DNA of 64,000 bases from positions 28,174-92,173 of the forward strand of contig CAITIQ010000473.1 in NCBI GenBank assembly GCA_903892415.1, written 5' to 3'. Both the position numbers and the translations under genes were made by a program. Under the pieces are notes generated by a model. The model was given only the letters and a program-made list of their open reading frames with translations, had not been told where the DNA came from and made no database searches. Positions within the stretch are counted from its first letter, which is position 1. The number at the start of each line of letters is the position of its first letter. Source of the DNA: an uncultured delta proteobacterium (GTDB taxonomy: Bacteria; Myxococcota_A; Polyangia; Polyangiales; Polyangiaceae). Of the stretch, positions 7,235 to 16,787 are shown piece by piece.

Positions 7235-9312
7235 GGAACCTGCGGCCCGAACGCGCTCGCTGGATCAAGGTCCGCATGGCGGTCCTTTGTGGACTCATGG
7301 GGCTTGGGCTCGGCTTTGTCGTGTCTGGGGCAGACCGCATTCAGAACCGCGATGGGGCGCAATGGCTCGAGGTCGCTGAACGCCAACGGCAACGGCGCCT
7401 CCACATCGAGCCCAAACGAGGCACCATCTTCGATCGCAACGGCGTTCCGCTCGCCGAGAGCGTCGAGGTCCCCAGCATCTCGATGGATGCCGTCGAGATG
7501 CTCCGCGGCATCGAGGAACAGTACATCCCCCAGCGCATCGACCAGTACGCCGAGCGCATTGCCACGGCGCTCCACCTACCCATCGAAGACGTGCGAGAGA
7601 AGATCGCTCGTCGGCGCCGTTTCGCCTGGCTCAAGCGCCGCGTCTCAGAGGAGGAAGTTACGGCCATGAAGGCGCTCTCCTCCAATGATCAGCGTTACCC
7701 GATTCGCGGCCTTGCCGTCGAAGGTGAGGGTCGTCGCTTCTATCCCAACAAGGAGCTCGCTGCTCCGCTCCTCGGCTTCGTCGCTCCTGATGGCAACGGC
7801 CGCGAGGGCATTGAGCTTTCGCTCAACGAGGAACTCAAAGGCAAGCCCGCTGAGGTGCACGGCCTTCGTGATCGCTCGGGGCGCTTGCTCTTCAGCGAAG
7901 GGCTCGAGAACGAGCAGGCGCTCGCGGGACACAACATCTACCTCACGATCGACCGAGCCATTCAGTTCGCAGCCGAACGCGAGCTTGATGCAGCGCTGCG
8001 GACCTACGAGGCGCGCGGCGGCTCTGTCGTCGTGATCGATCCGCGCACCGGCGAGATTCTGGCGATGGCCAGCGGCCCTGGTTACAACCCCAACGACTAC
8101 TCCGGGGCTGAGCCGGAGAACCGCCGCAACCGCGCCGTCGTTGATCGCTTCGAGCCCGGTTCGACGATGAAGATCTTCACCGTCGCAACCGCCCTCGCTC
8201 AGCGCAGCATCAACGCGACCGAGCCGATCTACTGCGAAGACGGCCACATGCCGATCGACAACATCGTCATTCACGACACGCACGTGCACAAGTGGCTGAC
8301 GCCGACGCAGATCCTCCAGGTCAGCTCCAACATCGGCAGCGCCAAGATCGGTCTCGGTCTCGGCCAGCAGCGCCTTTACGAAGGCTTGCGACGCTTCGGC
8401 TTTGGCGAATCCCCCGGCCTTCCTTTGCCCGGCCAATCGATCGGCGTGCTGCGTCCGCGAGACCGGCCGTGGGTGCAGGTTGAAACGGCGAGCGCGAGCT
8501 TCGGACAGGGCATCAGCGTGACCGCGATGCAGCTCGCTGGAGCTGTAGCAGCAGTCGGTAACCGCGGGCAGCTGCTCGAGCCGGTGCTGGTGAAACGTGT
8601 CACCGATTCGACCGGTGTCGTGCTTGATGAGCCCAAGGCTCGCGTGCGCAGGGCCACGACCTCGCCCGCGGTCGCAAAGATGCTCCTCGAGATGCTGGTC
8701 TCGGTCACCGAAGGTGAAGGCACCGGCGTCGAGGCGAGCGTCTCGGGCTTCCGCGTCGCCGGCAAGACGGCCACGGCACAGAAGATTGACCCCGAGACGG
8801 GGCGCTACACCGACACGCACTACGTGGCTTCGTTCGTTGGGCTCATCCCTGCCGAGCGACCGCGCCTCGCAATCGTCGTCATGATCGACGAGCCCCTCGC
8901 TGGTACCTACGCCGGCGGTTCGGTCGCTGCTCCCGTGTTTCGGAGAGTCGCCGAGATGGCGCTTTCGTACTTGGGCGTTACCCCCGACGTTCGCAATGAG
9001 AAGGGCATCAACGAGGCTACCGAGCTGGCCAAGAATGGTGACCCCACCGCCGAGGCGTACAAGGTCGTTGGCAAAGGGGAAGAGGTTGAAGACACCACGC
9101 CCAAGGCCCCACAACGGAAGCCCAAGGCCGGCGAGGTGCTGGTGCCAGACCTTTCCGGCTATCCCGCGCGCGAAGCCATCCAGCGCGCCCTGGCCATCGG
9201 TTTGGTGCCGTCGATCGACGGCTCAGGTCGGGTGTTGCGCACCGAGCCGCCCGCGTCGGAAGTCGTCAAGGCTGGTACCCGAATCCTCATCACGCTCGAG
9301 CCGCCAACGTGA
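7231..9312 (+). CDS. ftsI: Septal transpeptidase FtsI (PBP3) with C-terminal PASTA domain
   Basis: A 693-residue class B penicillin-binding protein. After a short N-terminus comes one TM helix, the pedestal domain, then the transpeptidase domain with the nucleophile motif S311-T-M-K314 and the SxN motif S365-S-N367. The third motif reads K512-T-A-T-A rather than the usual KTGTA. The last 60 or so residues form one PASTA domain (VPDLSGYPAREAIQRALAIG). FtsI cross-links septal peptidoglycan together with FtsW. A PASTA-bearing FtsI is usual in many delta-type bacteria. It is coupled by 4-base overlaps to ftsL and murE. Confidence 0.95.
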   Translation: MRNLRPERARWIKVRMAVLCGLMGLGLGFVVSGADRIQNRDGAQWLEVAERQRQRRLHIEPKRGTIFDRNGVPLAESVEVPSISMDAVEMLRGIEEQYIPQRIDQYAERIATALHLPIEDVREKIARRRRFAWLKRRVSEEEVTAMKALSSNDQRYPIRGLAVEGEGRRFYPNKELAAPLLGFVAPDGNGREGIELSLNEELKGKPAEVHGLRDRSGRLLFSEGLENEQALAGHNIYLTIDRAIQFAAERELDAALRTYEARGGSVVVIDPRTGEILAMASGPGYNPNDYSGAEPENRRNRAVVDRFEPGSTMKIFTVATALAQRSINATEPIYCEDGHMPIDNIVIHDTHVHKWLTPTQILQVSSNIGSAKIGLGLGQQRLYEGLRRFGFGESPGLPLPGQSIGVLRPRDRPWVQVETASASFGQGISVTAMQLAGAVAAVGNRGQLLEPVLVKRVTDSTGVVLDEPKARVRRATTSPAVAKMLLEMLVSVTEGEGTGVEASVSGFRVAGKTATAQKIDPETGRYTDTHYVASFVGLIPAERPRLAIVVMIDEPLAGTYAGGSVAAPVFRRVAEMALSYLGVTPDVRNEKGINEATELAKNGDPTAEAYKVVGKGEEVEDTTPKAPQRKPKAGEVLVPDLSGYPAREAIQRALAIGLVPSIDGSGRVLRTEPPASEVVKAGTRILITLEPPT

Positions 9313-10868
9313 GCGACGTCCTCATCAAGCCAGGGCCGGTGTCGACGCCTCCCCCAGCGATCCGTCTGTGCGATGTGATCGCCGAGATCCCCGGGGCCAC
9401 GCTCGCTCCGGGGTTCGCCTATGCAGCCCGTTCGGTCGTCACTGGCGTTCACCATGATTCGCGTCAGGTCGCCCCGGGAGATGTGTTCGTCGCTCGCGAC
9501 GGCGAAAAGGTCAGCGGCGTCCGCTTCATAGCGCAAGCTGTTGAACGTGGTGCGCTCGCCGTAGTTGTCAAAGCCGGTACCGAGGTTGATGCCCAAGGCG
9601 CCGCGGTCATCTACGTGGATGACGTCGCACAGGCACTCGCGTTGGCCTCCGCGGCTATCTACGGTCATCCGACCTTTGGTCTCGAGGTGATTGGGATTAC
9701 CGGTACCAACGGTAAGACCACCACGTTGCACTTACTGCGCAATCTGTTGGAGGGGGCGGGCTTTAGGCCGGGCACAGTCGGTACGCTTGGCGTCTCGTTC
9801 GAGTCGCAATCACGTCCGTCCGCTTTCACCAGCCCTGAAGCGGACGAGCTAGCGCGCATTGCGCGCGCCATGCGCGATCGAGGCGCCTCTCACTTGGTGA
9901 TGGAGGTGAGCAGCATTGCGCTGGTTGCCAAACGCTGCGACGCCATCCGCTTTCGAGTCGCCGTATTCACCAATCTGACGCAAGACCACCTCGACTACCA
10001 CGGTACAATGGAGAACTACGCCGCTGCCAAGGCGCGGCTGTTCGACGAGTTCGCGCCGGGGGCTGCGATTCTCAATATCGATGACGCCTTTGGCCGCGAA
10101 CTCACAAAGCGCGTCGCCCAAGGAACTTCGGTAAGAACCTATTCCACCAAGGACTCCACGGCCGATGTGTTTGCGAGTTCCCTCGGCATGTCCAGTCAGG
10201 GCCTGCGGATGGTCGTCCTATCCAGAGGTGAATCGCTGGTAATCGATAGTCCGCTGCTCGGCGCGCACAACGCAGAGAATCTTCTCGCCGCGGCCGCCGT
10301 CGCGCTGGAACTCGGTATTCCACCGCGGACGATCGAGTCAGCTCTCTCTCGTCCAATCGTGGTGGCGGGTCGGCTCGAGCGTTGCGACGACCCGAAGGTT
10401 GACGACGTCTCAGTGGTCGTCGACTACGCGCATACGCCGGACGCTTTGCAGCGTGCGCTCACGAGCTTGCGGCCCTTTGCCGCCGGCGGGCTAATTTGCG
10501 TGTTTGGTTGTGGCGGCGACCGCGACAAGCAGAAGCGACCATTGATGGGTAAGCTGGTCGCTGAACTCGCTGACCGCGGCATTCTTACCAACGACAATCC
10601 GCGCAGCGAGCGCCCTGAGGACATTGCGGAAGCTGTGTTGTCGGGGCTCTCGGTTGGCCCGGCCCAATACAGCGTTGTGCTCGACCGTCGCAGCGCAATT
10701 CGAGAGGCGGTGCTCTCGGCGCCGCCAGGATCCGTCGTGTTGCTCGCAGGTAAAGGCCACGAGCCCTACCAGATTATCGGAAGCGAGACGCTGCCGTTTG
10801 ACGACCGGATTGAAGCTCGCGCGGCCCTCGCCGAACGAAGAAACCAACGGCAAGGACTGCGCCCTTGA
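9309..10868 (+). CDS. murE: UDP-MurNAc-tripeptide ligase MurE (meso-diaminopimelate type)
   Basis: A 519-residue Mur ligase. It has the ATP loop G132-T-N-G-K-T-T138, the central-domain signature VMEVSSIAL with downstream TNLTQDHLDYHGTM, and a C-terminal D429-N-P-R432, the motif typical of enzymes that add meso-diaminopimelate rather than lysine. It acts in the cytoplasm on UDP-MurNAc-L-Ala-D-Glu. GTG start overlapping the ftsI stop by four bases. The next gene is mraY; murF, which normally follows murE, is missing here. Confidence 0.95.
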   Translation: MSDVLIKPGPVSTPPPAIRLCDVIAEIPGATLAPGFAYAARSVVTGVHHDSRQVAPGDVFVARDGEKVSGVRFIAQAVERGALAVVVKAGTEVDAQGAAVIYVDDVAQALALASAAIYGHPTFGLEVIGITGTNGKTTTLHLLRNLLEGAGFRPGTVGTLGVSFESQSRPSAFTSPEADELARIARAMRDRGASHLVMEVSSIALVAKRCDAIRFRVAVFTNLTQDHLDYHGTMENYAAAKARLFDEFAPGAAILNIDDAFGRELTKRVAQGTSVRTYSTKDSTADVFASSLGMSSQGLRMVVLSRGESLVIDSPLLGAHNAENLLAAAAVALELGIPPRTIESALSRPIVVAGRLERCDDPKVDDVSVVVDYAHTPDALQRALTSLRPFAAGGLICVFGCGGDRDKQKRPLMGKLVAELADRGILTNDNPRSERPEDIAEAVLSGLSVGPAQYSVVLDRRSAIREAVLSAPPGSVVLLAGKGHEPYQIIGSETLPFDDRIEARAALAERRNQRQGLRP

Positions 10869-11995
10869 TCTACGAACTCTTTTATCCGCTGAAGCACCAC
10901 TACTCGTGGCTCAAGTGGCTCAACGTTCTGCGTTACGTCCCCTTCCGGACAATCATGGCGACCATCACGGCCATGCTCATCACGTTTGTCCTCGCGCCGT
11001 GGTTCATTCGTGAACTACGACGCAAACAGATTGGCCAAGTCGTGCGCAAGGAAGGGCCGGAGTCTCATCTGGTCAAGGCGGGAACGCCGACAATGGGCGG
11101 TGCGCTCATCCTCTTATCGCTGCTCGTTCCGACTGTGCTTTGGGCCGACCTTCGCAATCCGTTCGTCCTGGCAACGACAGCCGTAACGGCGGGCTATGGT
11201 TTGATTGGCTATCTCGACGACTACCTAAAGCTGAAACGGAAAAGCAGCGGTGGTCTCGCCGGCCGCTACAAGTTGGTTGGCCAAGGCTTGATTGGCGGGG
11301 CTGCGATTGGCTACACCTTCTTGCTCGACGAGCGCATGCCTGCCGACTGGAACGGCATCAAGACGCAGCTCAGTCTACCCTTCGTTGCGTTTAGCAAGTT
11401 CTCTCTCAGCCTTCCGATAGGTGTCTACGTCGTCTTTGCGATTCTGGTGGTCATGTGGACCTCCAACGCAGTCAACCTGACCGACGGTTTGGATGGGCTC
11501 GCGATCGGTCCGGTCATGATCAACGCCGGTACCTATTTGATTTGGGCGTATGTCGCGGGCGCGACGATCGCCAAGTTGTCTTTGGCGGATTATCTCGACA
11601 TTCCGAAGATTGCGTCAGCGGGAGAGCTGTCAGTCTATTGCGGCTCAGTGATTGGAGCCGGCATCGGCTTCCTTTGGTACAACACGTACCCAGCTCAAGT
11701 GTTCATGGGGGACGTCGGTTCGCTGGCTTTGGGTGGCGGCCTCGGCATGCTCGCCATCTTCACCAAGAATGAACTCTTGAGCGTCCTCCTCGGCGGAATC
11801 TTCTTCATCGAGGGGCTCTCGGTGATTACCCAGGTTGTTTCCTTCAAACTGACGGGAAAGCGCGTGTTCTTGATGGCGCCGATTCACCATCACTACGAGA
11901 AAAAGGGGTGGGCTGAGCCAAAGATCATTGTCAGATTCTGGATTATTTCTGTGCTTTTGGCATTGGTGAGTCTGGCTTCTCTGAAGCTTCGGTGA
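10865..11995 (+). CDS. mraY: Phospho-N-acetylmuramoyl-pentapeptide transferase MraY
   Basis: A 376-residue polytopic membrane enzyme that makes lipid I from UDP-MurNAc-pentapeptide and undecaprenyl phosphate. Hallmarks: GYLDDYLKL-type Asp pair (GLIGYLDDYLKL), NLTDGLDGLAIGP, the FMGDVGSLALGG loop and the histidine motif APIHHHYEKKGW. Start is TTG overlapping the murE stop (TTGA), and the gap to ftsW is 3 bases. In most dcw clusters murD stands between mraY and ftsW; it is absent. Confidence 0.96.
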   Translation: MIYELFYPLKHHYSWLKWLNVLRYVPFRTIMATITAMLITFVLAPWFIRELRRKQIGQVVRKEGPESHLVKAGTPTMGGALILLSLLVPTVLWADLRNPFVLATTAVTAGYGLIGYLDDYLKLKRKSSGGLAGRYKLVGQGLIGGAAIGYTFLLDERMPADWNGIKTQLSLPFVAFSKFSLSLPIGVYVVFAILVVMWTSNAVNLTDGLDGLAIGPVMINAGTYLIWAYVAGATIAKLSLADYLDIPKIASAGELSVYCGSVIGAGIGFLWYNTYPAQVFMGDVGSLALGGGLGMLAIFTKNELLSVLLGGIFFIEGLSVITQVVSFKLTGKRVFLMAPIHHHYEKKGWAEPKIIVRFWIISVLLALVSLASLKLR

Positions 11996-11998
11996 ACC

Positions 11999-13324
11999 AT
12001 GCGAGATGCGCATTCTGTTAATGGCGGAAAAGCTAAAGAGCTACCGCGGAATCGGCCCAAGCCCCGTGAAGTAGCCACGGAGGCTAAGTTGCCTGCGTTG
12101 CCGCAGCCCATTGCGGAGCTCTTGCACTCCAGCCCTGATGGTCCGGTGGATTCCGTTTTGGCTGCGATCGTCATCGCCTTGATCGGCTTTGGCGTGGTGA
12201 TGGTCTACTCCTCGAGCGCAGTCGACGCGACGACGCGCTTTCACGATGGTCAGTTCTATTTGAAGCGTCAGGCTGCCTACGCAGTCCTCGCGCTTATTGC
12301 GCTTTGGGTCGCGAGCCGCATTGATTTTAGGCGATTGAAGATACTCACCTACCCGGTCCTCGTCTCTGTGGCCGGAATGCTCACCTTGACGATTACAGGC
12401 TTTGGCCACCGAGCAGGCAATGCCAATCGTTGGCTCAACCTCGGCCCAGTACATATTCAGCCCTCTGAGTTAGCGAAGCTTGCTATAGTGATGTGGCTGG
12501 CCTATTCGCTTTCAAAGAAAGCTGATCAGATCAGGTCTTTTGCAGTCGGTTTCCTCCCGCATCTGTTCGTTTGTGGCGTGTTCATGCTGTTGTGTCTGAA
12601 GCAGCCAGACTTCGGCAGCGCAGTCGTTCTCCTCTTCCTTACCTTTACGATGCTCTTCGTTGCGGGCGCGCGAGTCCCGTATATCGCCGCGTTCACAATG
12701 CTGATGGGCCTTGGCGCGGCCGCCGCGGTGCGATTCTCCAGCTATCGTTATGCCAGGTACGTTTCCTGGGTTGATATGGAGTCGCACCGCGACGGTCTCG
12801 CCTATCAGCCGTTCCAATCGGTTATGAGCTTTGGCTCCGGTGGAACGTACGGCCTCGGTCTGGGCAGAGGCCTTCAAGTCTTGTACCTGCCGGAGTCTCA
12901 TACAGACTTTATCAGCGCCATCATCGGTGAAGAGCTAGGCTTCATTGGTATCTTGGTTATCGCTGGGGCCTACCTGACGATCGTCGCGCGCGGCGTGAAG
13001 ATCGCCTTCGAGGCCGCAGACGATTACGGCAGTTTCCTCGCGTTTGGCATCTCCACCCTTTTCGGTGTTCAAGCCCTGGTCAACCTGTGCGTCGCCATGG
13101 CGATCCTTCCCACCAAGGGCCTCACCCTACCGTTCATTAGCTACGGTGGATCCTCATTGCTCATGAACGCGGCGGCCGTGGGAGTACTGCTAAGTATCTC
13201 GCGCCCACGCCGAAAGAAGGAACTCCCGGCTCCCGCAAAGTCCCAATCCGAAGCTGAAGTCCTGGCGCCTAGCGCAACTGGAGTCGTGCTCTCGGAGGCT
13301 GATCAGAAGGAGGCTGGGTGGTGA
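11999..13324 (+). CDS. ftsW: Septal peptidoglycan polymerase FtsW
   Basis: A 441-residue SEDS-family protein with about ten TM helices. Signatures include VYSSSAV in the first helix, the NANRWLNLGPVHIQPSEL loop, KQPDFGSAVV, the long periplasmic loop with QPFQSVMSFGSGG, PESHTDFISAIIGEELG and the final LPFISYGGSS. The roughly 45-residue polar N-terminal and 45-residue C-terminal tails are somewhat longer than average. FtsW polymerises glycan from lipid II with FtsI. Its stop overlaps the murG start. Confidence 0.96.
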   Translation: MRDAHSVNGGKAKELPRNRPKPREVATEAKLPALPQPIAELLHSSPDGPVDSVLAAIVIALIGFGVVMVYSSSAVDATTRFHDGQFYLKRQAAYAVLALIALWVASRIDFRRLKILTYPVLVSVAGMLTLTITGFGHRAGNANRWLNLGPVHIQPSELAKLAIVMWLAYSLSKKADQIRSFAVGFLPHLFVCGVFMLLCLKQPDFGSAVVLLFLTFTMLFVAGARVPYIAAFTMLMGLGAAAAVRFSSYRYARYVSWVDMESHRDGLAYQPFQSVMSFGSGGTYGLGLGRGLQVLYLPESHTDFISAIIGEELGFIGILVIAGAYLTIVARGVKIAFEAADDYGSFLAFGISTLFGVQALVNLCVAMAILPTKGLTLPFISYGGSSLLMNAAAVGVLLSISRPRRKKELPAPAKSQSEAEVLAPSATGVVLSEADQKEAGW

Positions 13325-14415
13325 CAGTGCTGATTGCCGGTGGAGGCACCGGCGGGCATGTCTTTCCGATGGTAGCCGTGGGGCAGGCGCTGGCGCGTTT
13401 GTCGCCTGATAGTCGTGTATTTTACGTAGGTACGCCGCGCGGAATGGAGAGCAGGCTGCTCGGTTCGCTCGGCCTGGACCTGGAGCTGCTCGATGTAGCG
13501 CCGTTGCGCGGCGGCGGGCTTTCCGGATTCGCAACGGGGTTGGCCAAGGCCACAGCTTCACTCAAGACGAGTTGGGAGTTGCTGCGACGCCGCAAGCCCG
13601 ACGTGGTGTTGTCTGTTGGGGGCTATGCGGGCGGACCGGTGGCATTGGCTGCCCGAATGCTTGGTGTGCCGCTGGCAATTCTCGAGCCCAATAGCGTGTT
13701 CGGCTTCACGAATCGGGTGCTCGCGCCGCTGGCAAAGCGTGTTTTCTTCGCTTTTGGCAATCTCGATCAGAAGCTGAAGTCAGGTGTGGCGTTGCGTTCT
13801 GGCGTACCCCTGCGCGACGGCTTTCAACGCTCGAACTATGAGCCTCAGGTTGGGCGTTTTCACGTCGCTGTTTTCGGCGGGAGTCAGGGCGCCAAGGCTC
13901 TCAATGAGACCGTTCCGCTCGCCTTTGCCAAGCTGCTGCAAGCCGTGCCTTACGCATCGATGCTCCACCAGTGTGGACGCGGGCGGCTCGAGGAAACCAA
14001 AGCGCGCTATCGGCAGGCGAACGTCCCTGACAGCAGGGTGGAGGTCGTCGAGTTCGTGTCGAATATGGCGTCGGCGCTTTCGTTGGCAGATGTAGTGCTT
14101 CAGCGTAGTGGTGCGGGCGCACTCGCTGAGCTTTGTTTGGTCGGCAGAGCGAGCATCTTGGTGCCCTTTCCATATGCCGTAGACGACCATCAGCTGCACA
14201 ACGCCGAGGCGCTCGCTTCTGCAGGGGCAGCGCTGCTCGTTCCGCAGCAGCGCGCTAGTGAAGAGAAGCTGGCGCTCATGCTTTGCACCCTTGCTGCCGA
14301 CCCTGCGAGTCGCCTTCGCATGGCGCAGCGCGCCGCATCTCTCGCCGCGCCGAACGCGGCGGAGGTCGTTGCGCAAGACCTATTGTCTTTGGCCCATTCT
14401 CGTTCAGGCGTTTAG
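13318..14415 (+). CDS. murG: UDP-GlcNAc:lipid I transferase MurG
   Basis: A 365-residue GT-B glycosyltransferase that converts lipid I to lipid II on the cytoplasmic membrane face. Seen are the N-terminal glycine loop IAGGGTGGHVFP, VLSVGGYAGGPVALAA, the second Gly-rich loop VFGGSQGAKALNE and the donor-site RSGAGALAELCLVGRASILVPFP. Two consecutive GTG codons (13318, 13321) could start it; both overlap the ftsW stop. A Shine-Dalgarno-like AGGAG for murC follows its stop. Confidence 0.96.
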   Translation: MVTVLIAGGGTGGHVFPMVAVGQALARLSPDSRVFYVGTPRGMESRLLGSLGLDLELLDVAPLRGGGLSGFATGLAKATASLKTSWELLRRRKPDVVLSVGGYAGGPVALAARMLGVPLAILEPNSVFGFTNRVLAPLAKRVFFAFGNLDQKLKSGVALRSGVPLRDGFQRSNYEPQVGRFHVAVFGGSQGAKALNETVPLAFAKLLQAVPYASMLHQCGRGRLEETKARYRQANVPDSRVEVVEFVSNMASALSLADVVLQRSGAGALAELCLVGRASILVPFPYAVDDHQLHNAEALASAGAALLVPQQRASEEKLALMLCTLAADPASRLRMAQRAASLAAPNAAEVVAQDLLSLAHSRSGV

Positions 14416-14423
14416 GAGTTTTC

Positions 14424-15842
14424 ATGTTTCGAGGTCGCGTCAGGCACATTCACTTCGTCGGCGTCGGTGGCGTCGGCATGAGCGGTCTCGCCGAGATCCT
14501 GAGAAGCCTGAGCTTCGACGTATCGGGGTCCGACCTCAAGGAGTCGACGACGACGACCCGCCTCACAGGGATCGGTGTCCGCATCGACGTTGGCCACCGC
14601 GGGGCGAACGTTGGTGGCGCCGATGTAGTGGTCTATTCCAGCGCCATTCGTGAGGACAACCCGGAGCTGGTTGAGGCGCGCGCGCTCGGTATACCGGTGA
14701 TTGGGCGGGCCGAGATGCTCGCTGAGTTGATGCGCCTCAAGTACGGCGTGGCCGTCGCTGGCTCCCACGGCAAGACCACCACGACCTCGCTGGTCGCTAC
14801 TGTCATGCGCTCCGCGGGGCTTGACCCGACGGTGGTCGTTGGGGGGAAGATGGCAGCGCTAGGCTCCAACGCCAGACTCGGCGCGGGCGATCTTTTGGTG
14901 GCGGAAGCTGACGAGAGCGACGGCTCCTTCCTGCGACTTACGCCGACGATCGCGATCGTTACCAATATCGATCCCGAGCACCTCGACCACTATGGATCGT
15001 TGGCGAAGCTCAAGGATGCGTTCGTCGAGTTCGCGGCTGGCGTACCGTTCTACGGGCTCTCTGTGCTGTGTCTCGATCACCCCCAGGTGCAGGACATCCT
15101 CCCGCGGATCCAACGACGACACGTCACCTACGGGCTCAATCCACAAGCTGACTATTGTGCTCGCGCAATTCAGTTTCGCGGGCTGGAGACCAGCTTCAAT
15201 GCCTATCGGCGTGGGCATTCTTTGGGCGGCTTCACGGTCAAGATGCCCGGCGTTCACAACGTACTCAACTGTCTAGCGACGATCGCGGTTGCGGACGAAT
15301 TGGAGGTTCCGCTCGACGTCACCAAGCAGGCGCTCTCCACCTTTGGTGGTGTGGCACGGCGCTTCACCGTGGTCGGTAAAGCTCAAGGGCGCACCTTGAT
15401 TGATGACTACGGCCATCACCCGGCGGAGATTCGCGCGACCCTAGAGGCCGCTCGTCGAGCCTTTCCAGGGGAGGAGCATCGCATCGTGGTGGCGTTCCAG
15501 CCGCATCGATACTCCCGCACCAAGGACCTATTCGAAGATTTCTCACGCGCCTTCAACGAGGCCGACATCTTGGTCGTTACCGAGATCTACGCGGCAGGCG
15601 AGGCGCCGATCCCTGACGTCAGCTCCGAGCGTTTGGTGCAGTCGATTCGCGAGCACGGTCATCACGCGACCCACCACGTTCGCGACAAGCTCCGTCTGCC
15701 CGAGGTCCTCGAGGGGCTTACTCGCGAAGGTGACGTGGTGATCTCCCTTGGCGCGGGTGACATCAATGCTTGCTTGCCTGCCCTCAAGGCGCGTCTCGAG
15801 GGTGTGGTCCAGAAAACCGCTAGCAAAGACTCGGCGAGCTGA
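14424..15842 (+). CDS. murC: UDP-N-acetylmuramate-L-alanine ligase MurC
   Basis: A 472-residue Mur ligase with the UDP-binding N-terminus HFVGVGGVGMSGLAEIL, ATP loop G113-S-H-G-K-T-T-T, EADESDGSFL, IVTNIDPEHLDHY and DDYGHHPAEI. It adds L-alanine to UDP-MurNAc in the cytoplasm. The frame is open upstream into murG, but the ATG at 14424 is preceded by AGGAG at 14414-14418 and matches the family start. The stop overlaps the ftsQ ATG (TGATG). murB, often adjacent or fused to murC, is not here. Confidence 0.96.
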   Translation: MFRGRVRHIHFVGVGGVGMSGLAEILRSLSFDVSGSDLKESTTTTRLTGIGVRIDVGHRGANVGGADVVVYSSAIREDNPELVEARALGIPVIGRAEMLAELMRLKYGVAVAGSHGKTTTTSLVATVMRSAGLDPTVVVGGKMAALGSNARLGAGDLLVAEADESDGSFLRLTPTIAIVTNIDPEHLDHYGSLAKLKDAFVEFAAGVPFYGLSVLCLDHPQVQDILPRIQRRHVTYGLNPQADYCARAIQFRGLETSFNAYRRGHSLGGFTVKMPGVHNVLNCLATIAVADELEVPLDVTKQALSTFGGVARRFTVVGKAQGRTLIDDYGHHPAEIRATLEAARRAFPGEEHRIVVAFQPHRYSRTKDLFEDFSRAFNEADILVVTEIYAAGEAPIPDVSSERLVQSIREHGHHATHHVRDKLRLPEVLEGLTREGDVVISLGAGDINACLPALKARLEGVVQKTASKDSAS

Positions 15843-16723
15843 TGTCCGGACATCCCAAGAACGAGCGTCGAGAGGTTCCGGAGGCCGAGTCGCCAGTTCC
15901 TGCGCCCGTCGTAGGAAAGAGCGTCGCGCCAAAGAAGGGCGCCGCCTCTGCTCCTCGCAGTCGCACGCTCAGCAAGCTCGGTGGAATTGCCAAGCTCGTG
16001 TTCGGCGCGTTGATTGTTATCGGCTGCTCGCTGCTCGTGGCCTGGGGGGCTCAGCGTTACATGACTCACAGCCCGCGGTTCGCGGTCTCTGAGATCAGCG
16101 TTTCCGGCAATGTGCGCTTGACCAACGAGGCGGTCGCCGTCCTCGGTGGAGTCGAGCATGGCGCCAACGTCTTTTCGATCGATCTCGAGGCGGTACGCCG
16201 CAAGATCGAGGAAGATCCGTGGGTCAGTTCCGCCACCGTCACGCGCAAGCTGCCGGGCAGTGTGATCATTGCGGTCGAGGAGTATGAGGCGCGTGCGCTT
16301 GTCGCTTTGGACGGCAAGCTGTTTTTGGCTGCGTCCGGTGGAGAGGTCTTCAAGGAAGCAACGCCGGAAGACCCAATGGACCTGCCGGTGATCACAGGCA
16401 TCACCAACAAGGACGTCGCCACCGATCGCAGCTGGGTGAAGAAGTCGGTTTCTAGCGCGCTCGATCTATTGGAGGAGCTCGAGTCCCAAGCGTTTGCCAA
16501 GCGCTACCCGGTTCAGGAGCTTCACCTCGAACGCGACGGCACGATGGAGGTCTTGCTGGGACAGAACGGCATTGCCTTGCATCTCGGTGCCCCGCCTTAC
16601 CGCGGCAAACTGGAGCAAGCAGAACGTGTTTTTTCCGAACTTTCCCAACGAAAGACTGAACCTTCAATTGTGTTTTTGGACAATGAGGCCAGTCCGGAGC
16701 GGGTGGTAATCCGCATGCGTTAA
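15842..16723 (+). CDS. ftsQ: Cell division protein FtsQ (POTRA)
   Basis: A 293-residue bitopic protein: about 55 residues of basic and proline-rich cytoplasmic tail, a TM helix near residues 56-76, then a POTRA domain (FAVSEISVSGNVRLTNEAV; LEEDPWVSSATV-type strand-helix pair) and an FtsQ-type beta domain. FtsQ scaffolds FtsL/FtsB and the septal synthase. Its start overlaps murC by one base. A 164-base gap with an inverted repeat separates it from ftsA, so ftsA-ftsZ may be a separate transcription unit. Confidence 0.93.
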   Translation: MSGHPKNERREVPEAESPVPAPVVGKSVAPKKGAASAPRSRTLSKLGGIAKLVFGALIVIGCSLLVAWGAQRYMTHSPRFAVSEISVSGNVRLTNEAVAVLGGVEHGANVFSIDLEAVRRKIEEDPWVSSATVTRKLPGSVIIAVEEYEARALVALDGKLFLAASGGEVFKEATPEDPMDLPVITGITNKDVATDRSWVKKSVSSALDLLEELESQAFAKRYPVQELHLERDGTMEVLLGQNGIALHLGAPPYRGKLEQAERVFSELSQRKTEPSIVFLDNEASPERVVIRMR

Positions 16724-16787
16724 TTGAGGATCTTCAATAAATTTGTCCCAAACCTTCCGCTTCTGGCAGCGTCCGGCCCGTTCAGCC

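Noticed and set aside
6189..7340. 383-codon open frame antisense to rsmH and ftsL
   Set aside because: Codon-bias shadow; both sense genes are well supported and coupled.
7645..9114. 489-codon open frame antisense to ftsI
   Set aside because: Shadow frame of a high-GC gene; no domain, start context or motif, and ftsI on the other strand is fully explained.
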